From contig PKYZ01000394.1 in NCBI GenBank assembly GCA_003132865.1, forward strand, positions 1 to 39,279: 39,279 nt of DNA, written 5' to 3'. The notes under the pieces are model-generated. The model was not told the origin of the DNA, searched no databases, and saw only the letters and a program-made list of their open reading frames with translations. Below, piece by piece: positions 33,617 to 39,279 of the stretch. This DNA is from Bryobacterales bacterium. Its GTDB lineage: Bacteria; Acidobacteriota; Terriglobia; Bryobacterales; Bryobacteraceae. The position numbers and the translations under genes were made by a program. The stretch's first letter is position 1. Every line of letters begins with the position of its first letter.

Positions 33617-34548
33617 ATATTGAACCAGGGAGTAATCCAGACGTATTTGATGCGGAACACCAGACGCAACAACATCTTCACCGGCAGCAACAGCATCAGG
33701 ATCAGGAAGACCTGCATGACGGAGTACTGCAGCAGGCTCATGCGTGCGTAGATCCTCTTACTGAACGCGGTGAGCGTGATCAGCTTGTGGGTACCGATCC
33801 ACGCGCCGACGAAATAGATCCCCATCACGATAGCGCCGAAGATCAGCTTGCCGATGCGGCCCGTGATGCCGAAGAGATCGGGCAAATCGCGGTTCACCTC
33901 GAAGATCAGGCGGTTGTGGTCCCAAGTGACGCCGGGCCAGAACCACATCCAACCGGGGCCGCGGATGATGGTGCCGATGACGATCATGCTGACCCACAGC
34001 GCGATGAAGCCGAAGAGGAAGGTGAGAATCGAGAATTTGCGCTGCTTGTACGTGTAATAGCCGTTGCCCAGCGGATTGGCGTCAATATAGGGAATCACCA
34101 TCAGGCCTATGATGATCAGGCTCGGGAAGACCACGCCCGCCATCCAGGGATCGAAGTACACGAGCATCTCCTGCAGGCCGAGGAAGTACCAGGGCGCCTT
34201 AGCCGGATTCATCGTCAGGGTAGGATTGGCAGGTTCTTCGAGGGGGGCGTTTAGCGTAATCGACCACACCATCAGAATGATGGTCACAATGATGGCGGCT
34301 AGAAACTCGATTCGCAGCAGGTAGGGCCAGACGTGCACCTCCTTGGCCCAACCGGGCTTGTATGGCTGGACCTTGCGGTGACTCGTTTTGGCCAGCGCGG
34401 GGTCGGCCTCAAGCTGGCCGATCAGCCGGTCGTTGGCGAACGCCTGGCGGAACGCGTACCAGGTGTAGAACGGCACCACGAAAAGCAGCAACACGATGGG
34501 GACGTTGTCCGGCGTGCTGAATATCGTCCAAAGTTGGTGAAAATCCAT
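33613..34548 (-). CDS. Cytochrome b C-terminal domain protein (subunit IV-like)
   Basis: 311 residues with about seven membrane segments: one near residues 15-32, then the four-helix cytochrome b C-terminal type block and extra helices at the end. The region 'NPAKAPWYFLGLQEMLVYFD' corresponds to the quinol-site PEWY loop of b-type subunits, here with APWY. 'FPSLIIIGLMVIPYID' follows, as in split cytochrome b proteins. AGGA lies nine bases before the ATG at 34548. It is longer than plant subunit IV (about 160 residues). With the b6-like gene upstream it completes a split cytochrome b. Adjacent gene order (Rieske, b6, IV, cytochrome c) supports one complex. Confidence 0.87.
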   Translation of the reverse strand: MDFHQLWTIFSTPDNVPIVLLLFVVPFYTWYAFRQAFANDRLIGQLEADPALAKTSHRKVQPYKPGWAKEVHVWPYLLRIEFLAAIIVTIILMVWSITLNAPLEEPANPTLTMNPAKAPWYFLGLQEMLVYFDPWMAGVVFPSLIIIGLMVIPYIDANPLGNGYYTYKQRKFSILTFLFGFIALWVSMIVIGTIIRGPGWMWFWPGVTWDHNRLIFEVNRDLPDLFGITGRIGKLIFGAIVMGIYFVGAWIGTHKLITLTAFSKRIYARMSLLQYSVMQVFLILMLLLPVKMLLRLVFRIKYVWITPWFNI

Positions 34549-34638
34549 AAAAACTGGTCCTGGGTTCTGGGTTCTAGGTCACTGGTGCCCGGCGCCGGGG
34601 TTCCAACCAGCACCCAGCACCTAGCACCCAGCACTCTC
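34549..34638. repeat. Degenerate simple repeats between the two cytochrome b genes
   Basis: The 90-bp gap consists of short imperfect repeats: CTGGGTTCTGGGTTCTAGGT on one side, and AGCACCCAGCACCTAGCACC continuing on the other. A perfect palindrome CCCGGCGCCGGG lies between them (34588-34599). No gene. A similar simple tandem (gactcct units) lies at 1-20. Confidence 0.6.
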
Positions 34639-35601
34639 TTAGAGTTTCTTCGGTTCCTTAATCTCCGACTCCAGCATCACTGGCGCAGGGCCCGAAATGC
34701 CGCCGTCTTTCCGCACGCGCCAGAAATGCACGACCATGAACGTTGAGGCTATTATGGGGATCGCCACGCAATGCCAGATGTAGGCGCGCAACAGGGCATT
34801 CGCATCCACGATCGAGCCGCCCAGTAGCCCGAAGCGCACATCGTTAAACGGAGTCATTCCCAGCATGTGGCCGAATGGACCGTCGTGGCCCAGCAGCGGT
34901 GTCGCGCGCGCCATGTTCGTTCCCACCGTGACCGCCCAGAAACCGAGTTGATCGTCCGGCAGCAGGTAGCCTGTGAAACTGAGCAGCAGCGTCAAGACCA
35001 GCAGCAGCACTCCCACCACCCAGTTGAACTGCCGCGGCGGTTTATACGATCCCGTGAGAAAGACGCGGAACATGTGCAGCTCGACCATGATCACCATGAG
35101 GTGCGCGCCCCAACGGTGCATGTTCCGCAGCAGCTTGCCGAAGGGCACATCGTGCTCGAGATACAGGATGTCGCGAAAAGCCACGACCTTCGAGGGGTGG
35201 TAGTAGAACATGAGCAGCGTGCCGGTGAAGACCAGCGTGATGTAGACGTAGAACGTCATGCCGCCCATGCCCCACGTGTAGTTGTAAGCCACGGCGTCGC
35301 GATTGATTTTGGCCGGATGCAGGTGCAGGAAGACGTTGGAGAGCACGCCCAGCGCGCGGCTGCGCGGCGTCTCGTCGTGCTTGACGCGCAGCACCGATTT
35401 CCAGAGGTCGGTCTTTTCGGGCCGTTTGAGCGCTTTCAGCTCTTCGGCTGCGCGCTCGCGCACCACCTTGCCGCCTTCCAGGAGCGCGGTCATTTTGCCT
35501 TTGCCGTTCTTGCCGTCACCGTTGGAGCCGGCGGGCGTTCCCCCGGCCGAGGACGCCGAGGGCGATGCGGGCGCTCCGTTTTTTCCGTCTGTTTCAGCCA
35601 T
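34639..35601 (-). CDS. Cytochrome b6-like subunit (N-terminal cytochrome b)
   Basis: 320 residues. An ~85-residue polar, Gly/Ser/Lys-rich N-terminal extension precedes a four-helix cytochrome b core. Heme ligands are H162 and H176 ([15 protein letters not shown]) on one helix, 14 apart, and H277 and H292 ([17 protein letters not shown]) on another, 15 apart. The 14/15 spacing is that of b6f-type proteins; mitochondrial-type cytochrome b has 14/14. The Cys that binds heme c-i in b6 is not found at the equivalent site, where YTWGMGG is read. GAGGTG lies upstream of the ATG. Nine bases separate it from the Rieske gene. Confidence 0.93.
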   Translation of the reverse strand: MAETDGKNGAPASPSASSAGGTPAGSNGDGKNGKGKMTALLEGGKVVRERAAEELKALKRPEKTDLWKSVLRVKHDETPRSRALGVLSNVFLHLHPAKINRDAVAYNYTWGMGGMTFYVYITLVFTGTLLMFYYHPSKVVAFRDILYLEHDVPFGKLLRNMHRWGAHLMVIMVELHMFRVFLTGSYKPPRQFNWVVGVLLLVLTLLLSFTGYLLPDDQLGFWAVTVGTNMARATPLLGHDGPFGHMLGMTPFNDVRFGLLGGSIVDANALLRAYIWHCVAIPIIASTFMVVHFWRVRKDGGISGPAPVMLESEIKEPKKL

Positions 35602-35610
35602 GATTACACC

Positions 35611-36213
35611 TCACACGTTGCGGAGAATGGCCCCGTCCATGCCGAACTGCGAGGGTTCGCCTTTCGGCCACCGATAGACGTGGCTCAGGTCCACGACGAT
35701 CTGGCCTTCGGGATCGAGTTCCACGTGGGCGCGGTCCATGGGCCGGGGCGCGGGGCCTTCGAAGTTGATACCTTCCGGATCGTACCCGCTGCCATGGCAG
35801 GGGCACTTGAATTTGTTCTCGCTGGGCTTCCAGTCCGGCGTGCAGCCCAGGTGCGTGCAGATGGCGGAGATCACGAAGATGCCCTCCGTGTTGCGCACCA
35901 CCCAGATGCGGTATTGATTTTGGAACTTGGTGTCCACGCCGAAGCCGAAGTCCGACGGATAGCCGATGCGGAACCGGGTCTTGGGTTCGTAGAGTGCGCG
36001 GGGGAAGAAAAAGCGCAAGAACATCAAGAAATTCACGCCCAGAACGCCCAGCACCGAGGCGATCACGAAGCGGCGCCGGCGGATGACCACTCTTTGCGGA
36101 TCGGAATCCGCGGGATCTTTGAGAATGTTGAAAAGCGCTTGAGAAAGCGAGCGTTTCGACTGTGGCGGCGGGGGTGTCTTCCCCGCGGGAGATTCGGGGG
36201 TCGGATTTGCCAT
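35611..36213 (-). CDS. Rieske iron-sulfur protein
   Basis: 200 residues. A proline-rich cytoplasmic N-terminus and an RRRRF stretch precede one transmembrane helix (49-71), an arrangement compatible with Tat export. The [2Fe-2S] motifs are complete: C119-T-H121-L-G-C124 and C137-P-C139-H140-G-S-G-Y, with C124 and C139 as the disulfide pair and the GSGY residues that raise redox potential. It moves electrons from quinol to the c-type cytochrome. GAGGA lies six bases before the ATG. It is the first gene of the respiratory run, 385 bp from the divergent amidohydrolase-like gene. Confidence 0.96.
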   Translation of the reverse strand: MANPTPESPAGKTPPPPQSKRSLSQALFNILKDPADSDPQRVVIRRRRFVIASVLGVLGVNFLMFLRFFFPRALYEPKTRFRIGYPSDFGFGVDTKFQNQYRIWVVRNTEGIFVISAICTHLGCTPDWKPSENKFKCPCHGSGYDPEGINFEGPAPRPMDRAHVELDPEGQIVVDLSHVYRWPKGEPSQFGMDGAILRNV

Positions 36214-36598
36214 TACTTTCCTCTGGACCGGTATTAGCCGGCCGTCTTTTGATTCGTCGAAGAATCCAGGAGACCCGAGCTACGCCGCTGGCTAAGCCAG
36301 CCGCAGGAATGGCGACTCCCCTATGGAGAGTATGGAAAGCCTGGTTGCTGATTAATTGGGGGCCCTATAAAAACGCTAACGAGAGCCGCCCTCTTCCCCA
36401 CTTCGCTGACATTCTCAGCGCCGCATCCCGAGTGCTCCTCTGAATATTACCCAGTGAATATCTTACACCCGTTACGGCATTTTGCAAAATGGTCCGGGCG
36501 AGAAAATGCGCAAGACGGACGGAGATTGCGGCTGAGCGGGCGAGGGGGCGAGCGGGCGAGGGGGCGAAGGGACGCTGCTGGAAGCTGTATGATAGTCC
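36214..36598. promoter_or_regulatory. Divergent intergenic region upstream of the respiratory operon
   Basis: No gene seen in 385 bp. It holds a candidate minus-strand promoter, TTGCAA (36487-36482), 16 bases, TAAGAT (36465-36460), which would give a leader of about 240 bases before the Rieske gene. A perfect 16-bp tandem duplication (36535-36550 and 36551-36566) lies close to the start of the divergent gene. Confidence 0.35.
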
Positions 36599-37462
36599 AT
36601 GATTCGCGCCAAACATAGGCAACGCGCGCTCCCGTCGATCGGCTTGGCGCTGCTTCTGGCCGGCTGCAAGCCGCCTGAACAGCCTGCGGTCATATCGATT
36701 GTGGGCGCGGTCTTGATCGACGGCACGGGTGGGCCGCCGATTTCGGACTCCGTGGTGACCATCGAGAACGGGCGGATTCGCGCCGTGGGCTCGCGCGTGA
36801 ATCTGCTGGTCCCGCCGGAAGCGGCGAAGATCGATGGCGCGGGCAAGTTCGTGGTGCCGGCCCCAATCGATGTGCTGCGCCGCGGCTCCGTTGCCGGGAA
36901 CCCCGGATTCACCATCGTCCGGCCTGGCGATCCCGACTCCGTCCTGGACCAGGCGCGGCGCGACCGGACGCCGTTGTTTGCCGACATCTTCTCCCTGCGC
37001 GACGCCCGCACCATGGTGGACCGCGGCGTCACGGGATTCCTGCACATGATCCGCGATACGGAGGCGATCGATCCGGCCTTCATTGCGCGGCTGCGGGATC
37101 TGCGGATCGTCTTCGTTCCGATGTTCGCCGAAGAGCGCAACCCGGCGAAGCTTGCTCTTGCAAAACGCAATACCAAACGTCTGGCGGATGGCGGCGTGCC
37201 TATCGCGGTGGGCTCCCGGGGCGATATGCAGCGCGAGATGGATTTGCTGGTGGAAGCCGGTCTCTCGCCGGCGGACGTGCTGGTGGCGGCGACCCGCAAT
37301 GGGGCGGCAGCGCTGCACGATCTCGATCAAGCGGGCACCATCGAGCCGGGCAAGCGCGCCGATCTGTTGTTGCTCTCCGCCAACCCGGCCGAAGACATCC
37401 GCAACCTGCGAAAGATCGACCGGGGCATGCGCGACGGGCAGTGGGTTGAACGGCCCAAGTGA
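36599..37462 (+). CDS. Amidohydrolase-like lipoprotein lacking the metal-binding motifs
   Basis: 287 residues with a lipobox (LALLLAGC, C24). The N-terminal 'GAVLIDGTGGPPISDSVVTI' and C-terminal 'LLVEAGLSPADVLVAATRNG' with 'GTIEPGKRADLLLLSANPAE' are typical of the imidazolonepropionase-like amidohydrolase family. The metal-binding HxH that normally follows 'PGLID' is absent (VVPAPIDVLRRG is read), and the catalytic Asp context 'GTD/GSD' reads GSRGD. The protein is also about 140 residues shorter than usual. I expect no hydrolase activity of the classic type. It could be a degenerate paralogue or a binding protein. The frame is intact, so it may be under selection. Confidence 0.8.
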   Translation: MIRAKHRQRALPSIGLALLLAGCKPPEQPAVISIVGAVLIDGTGGPPISDSVVTIENGRIRAVGSRVNLLVPPEAAKIDGAGKFVVPAPIDVLRRGSVAGNPGFTIVRPGDPDSVLDQARRDRTPLFADIFSLRDARTMVDRGVTGFLHMIRDTEAIDPAFIARLRDLRIVFVPMFAEERNPAKLALAKRNTKRLADGGVPIAVGSRGDMQREMDLLVEAGLSPADVLVAATRNGAAALHDLDQAGTIEPGKRADLLLLSANPAEDIRNLRKIDRGMRDGQWVERPK

Positions 37463-37470
37463 TGGCGCCC

Positions 37471-37851
37471 TTACAGTCTCTGCGTTCCCTCAATCTTCCC
37501 AAGAGCACGGTCAAACGTACCAAGTGGCAGATGTCCCGCCTTGCGCGCGAGGTGGAGCAACAGGCAATCGGAAAAACCCAGGGCCGGCCGCGAGCGAAAT
37601 AGGTCCAGCGCAGCCTCCACGACATCCGCATCCTGCAGCGTCAGGTCCTTGTGGTCGAGCAGCATTTTGACCGCCGTCGCAAGGCTGGTGGCATCCAGCT
37701 TGTAGACGGACCGAAGGACCCAGGTTGCCTCGGCCAGCGCCAGAACGGATACCCAAACCCCTTTCTCCACAAAGCTGGCGGCTTGTCCGGCCTGCGCAGC
37801 GTTGTCTCGAGTAATGAGCCTAACCAGAACGTTGGTGTCAATGGCGCGCAT
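37471..37851 (-). CDS. vapC: VapC-type PIN-domain toxin
   Basis: 126 residues of a PIN ribonuclease. The four acidic metal ligands are present: D5 (AIDTNVLVRL), E41 (LAEATWVL), D95 (GFSDCLLLHLA) and D114 (TFDRAL). VapC toxins cut tRNA or rRNA. The start lies inside the antitoxin gene (14-bp overlap), which couples their translation. It ends eight bases from the convergent amidohydrolase-like gene. Confidence 0.9.
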   Translation of the reverse strand: MRAIDTNVLVRLITRDNAAQAGQAASFVEKGVWVSVLALAEATWVLRSVYKLDATSLATAVKMLLDHKDLTLQDADVVEAALDLFRSRPALGFSDCLLLHLARKAGHLPLGTFDRALGKIEGTQRL

Positions 37852-38101
37852 AGCGCTCGCGGATGTCCCGCTCGATCCCCGCTTTCATCTCATCGAGAGT
37901 GTGGGGCTCCGGCGGCCCATTAGGGAACAACGCCCGATGGATATCCTCCGACGAATACCGCCCCGCGCGTCGCACGACGATCTTCTCGCCTTCTTCTTCC
38001 CATTCGAGAATCGACCCGGGAGTGATTCCGAGTCTCTTGCGAATGCCAGCCGGAACCGAGATCTGCCCCTGCGCCGTGACCTTTGAACGAGCCAGTGCCA
38101 T
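37838..38101 (-). CDS. vapB: AbrB/MazE-fold antitoxin (VapB type)
   Basis: 87 residues. Residues 1-48 form a SpoVT/AbrB swapped-hairpin DNA-binding domain (SKVTAQGQISVPAGIRKRLG ... GSILEWEEEGEKIVVRRAG). The charged C-terminal tail (residues 50-87) should bind and block the PIN toxin. The ATG at 38101 is chosen because the operator and a -10-like TAATAT end only a few bases upstream. No Shine-Dalgarno sequence is visible, so the mRNA may be leaderless. Confidence 0.88.
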   Translation of the reverse strand: MALARSKVTAQGQISVPAGIRKRLGITPGSILEWEEEGEKIVVRRAGRYSSEDIHRALFPNGPPEPHTLDEMKAGIERDIRERYARH

Positions 38102-38109
38102 GGCTTTAT

Positions 38110-38123
38110 ATTACCACGGTAAT
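38110..38123 (-). promoter_or_regulatory. vapBC operator overlapping the -10 element
   Basis: Inverted repeat ATTACC-gt-GGTAAT nine bases before the vapB ATG. On the minus strand its right arm overlaps TAATAT, a good -10 match. The transcript would start near the A of the ATG. Autorepression by VapB is the expected use. Confidence 0.55.
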
Positions 38124-38199
38124 GCAATCGTGCTGCGAGCCACCCACTTTCTGGAACAAACTCCCCCACGCCATCGTATTTATCCCTATGAGGTGCTCT

Positions 38200-39138
38200 A
38201 TGCGAACGCATATTCTCGTTCTGTCCCTGGCTGCCGGCCTGCTCGGTTTCGTAGGATGCGACATCGAAGACCTGGATATCGGCGGCTCGGAACGCTATAC
38301 ACAGGACTTCCACTACAGCTACGCCCTCCAGCCGGGCGGACGGCTCTCGGTGGACAATTCGAACGGCTCCATCGAGATTTCCGGCTGGGACCAGGACACC
38401 ATCGATATCAGCGGCACCAAGTACGCCCGCACGCCGGAATTGCGCGACGCGCTGAAGATTGAAATCGAGCACACGGCGGACGCGGTGCATATCCGCACGG
38501 TAAGACCTTCGGACCGGCGGGGCAACATGGGCGCCAAGTACATCATCAAGGTTCCCCGGCGCACGCAACTGGAGCGCATCGCCAGCTCGAACGGCTCGAT
38601 TCACACCCTGGACGTGGAAGGGCCGGCGCGGCTGAAGACCTCCAACGGCGCGGTGCGCGCGGAGAATCTCCGTGGCAGCCTGGACGTGCAAACCTCCAAC
38701 GGCAGCATTGAGGTGCAGAACCTGGAGGGCAGCGCATCGTTGCACACCTCCAACGGACGCGTGCACGCCGAGGATGTGCGCGGCTCGCTCGAAGCCGACA
38801 CCTCCAACGGCGGTATCCACGTGCGGCTGGCGAAGCCCGAAGCCGGCCGTCCCGTCAAGCTGGAGACGTCCAATGGCCCTATCGAACTGACGATGGAGAC
38901 CGTGAACCAGAATGAGATCCGCGCATCCACCTCCAACGGAGGGATCACCGTACACCTGCCCGGCGACATCGGGGCGAACCTGACCGCGCACGCCAGCAAC
39001 TCTTCCATCTCGACCGAATTCGAGGTCGCCACACATGGCACGCTCGAAAAGCACCACCTGGAGGGCAAGATTGGCGCGGGCGGCCCGGCCATCGAACTGA
39101 CGACGTCGAACGGCAGTATCCGCCTGATGAAGATGTAA
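38200..39138 (+). CDS. DUF4097 repeat lipoprotein (putative adhesin-like beta-helix)
   Basis: 312 residues from the ATG at 38200 (GAGGTG upstream). A lipobox GFVGC sets the lipidated Cys near residue 20. The rest is a DUF4097-type right-handed beta-solenoid. The motif S-N-G/S-x-I/V recurs at least nine times, in places with an exact 18-residue period (TSNGAVRAENLRGSLDVQ, TSNGSIEVQNLEGSASLH, TSNGRVHAEDVRGSLEAD). Family members are surface or periplasmic proteins of unknown role. A longer frame exists upstream but would cover the vapBC promoter. The gene diverges from vapB and is followed by a hairpin cluster. Confidence 0.87.
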   Translation: MRTHILVLSLAAGLLGFVGCDIEDLDIGGSERYTQDFHYSYALQPGGRLSVDNSNGSIEISGWDQDTIDISGTKYARTPELRDALKIEIEHTADAVHIRTVRPSDRRGNMGAKYIIKVPRRTQLERIASSNGSIHTLDVEGPARLKTSNGAVRAENLRGSLDVQTSNGSIEVQNLEGSASLHTSNGRVHAEDVRGSLEADTSNGGIHVRLAKPEAGRPVKLETSNGPIELTMETVNQNEIRASTSNGGITVHLPGDIGANLTAHASNSSISTEFEVATHGTLEKHHLEGKIGAGGPAIELTTSNGSIRLMKM

Positions 39139-39142
39139 GGTA

Positions 39143-39195
39143 GGACAGGCTTCAGCCGGCTTCAGCCTGTCAAGGCCAGGCCTCCTGGCCTGTCC
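39143..39195. terminator. Nested hairpins between convergent genes (REP-like)
   Basis: GACAGGCT...AGCCTGTC (39144-39151 with 39164-39171) and GGCCAGG-cct-CCTGGCC (39174-39190) are nested in GGACAGGC...GCCTGTCC (39143-39150 with 39188-39195). It lies between the DUF4097 gene end and the oxidoreductase gene end, so it can stop transcription from both sides. Confidence 0.55.
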
Positions 39196-39196
39196 A

Positions 39197-39279
39197 TCAG
39201 TCCGTAATGCGGCGCGCCGCCTCGTCCCAGTAAACGGGCTTTTTCCGGAAGTATGACTCGTTCGCCATGTGGCAGGCGA
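39197..39279 (-). CDS. C-terminal end of a Gfo/Idh/MocA family oxidoreductase (partial)
   Basis: The last 27 codons on the minus strand read CHMANESYFRKKPVYWDEAA followed by RRITD and a TGA stop at 39197-39199. The 'CHMANxSY' and 'WDxxxxxI' pattern is typical of the C-terminus of secreted Gfo/Idh/MocA NAD(P)-dependent sugar oxidoreductases common in Bryobacterales and Planctomycetota. The rest of the gene lies beyond the window. Confidence 0.65.
   Translation of the reverse strand, partial: ACHMANESYFRKKPVYWDEAARRITD

Noticed and set aside
34867..36237. Plus-strand frame of 456 codons across the cytochrome b6 and Rieske genes
   Set aside because: Spans two clearly coding minus-strand genes and their gap; composition is typical of an antisense shadow.
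36535..36566. Two 16-bp tandem units as a CRISPR or iteron array
   Set aside because: Only two adjacent copies without spacers; a simple local duplication.

Overview
The window looks like chromosomal DNA of a soil acidobacterium, most likely of the Solibacter/Bryobacter group. I infer this from the high GC content, a PadR regulator coupled to a very large two-lobed FtsX/MacB-type permease (the 'ADOP' family typical of Acidobacteriota), many secreted carbohydrate-active enzymes, a Gfo/Idh/MocA oxidoreductase end, and many short hairpin (REP-like) repeats. No phylogenetic marker gene is present, so the assignment is an inference.

Layout. 1-2643: a membrane fatty-acid hydroxylase/sterol desaturase (cut by the window start) diverges from a DUF2254 membrane protein. 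2655-4186: gene debris, with a broken sialidase-like beta-propeller gene, a fragment of another gene in the opposite orientation, and a hairpin repeat. 4179-5748: a receiver-domain protein and ferrochelatase (hemH). 5838-9006: a compact operon of a DUF5060/DUF4038 glycosidase, tsaB and a NUDIX hydrolase. 9150-9811: a DinJ/YafQ-type toxin-antitoxin pair with two palindromic operators. 9938-12622: a secreted alpha/beta hydrolase, then two gene scraps. 12632-20060: a glycan locus with a DUF5009 acyltransferase-like membrane protein and a GH9 enzyme in one operon, divergent from a frameshifted GH101-like secreted glycosidase. 20071-25543: a rearranged zone with a truncated secreted protein, a J-domain membrane protein, a truncated S10 peptidase gene, padR plus the permease, and an IS66 transposase remnant fused in frame to a second copy of the S10 signal-peptide region. 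25644-36213: about 10.6 kb of minus-strand respiratory genes. 36599-39279: a degenerate amidohydrolase-like lipoprotein, a VapBC pair, a DUF4097 repeat lipoprotein and the end of a Gfo/Idh/MocA oxidoreductase.

The most coherent system is the respiratory cluster. In transcription order it encodes a Rieske protein, a cytochrome b6-like subunit, a subunit-IV-like cytochrome b C-terminal half, a membrane-anchored octaheme cytochrome c with coiled coils, a copper-site lipoprotein, a small coiled-coil protein, CtaB, an ABC ATPase and permease, a SCO1-type copper chaperone and a DUF420 (CtaM-like) protein. I read this as a quinol-oxidising b6-type complex in which a giant multiheme cytochrome takes the place of cytochrome f/c1, followed by heme-copper oxidase assembly factors. 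No oxidase structural subunit lies in the window.

The rest shows active remodelling: a near-identical 125-bp duplication flanking padR/permease, an IS66 fusion, at least five truncated or frameshifted genes, and REP-like hairpins at gene ends, including one inverted pair that frames the DUF420 gene. I saw no rRNA, tRNA or CRISPR array.
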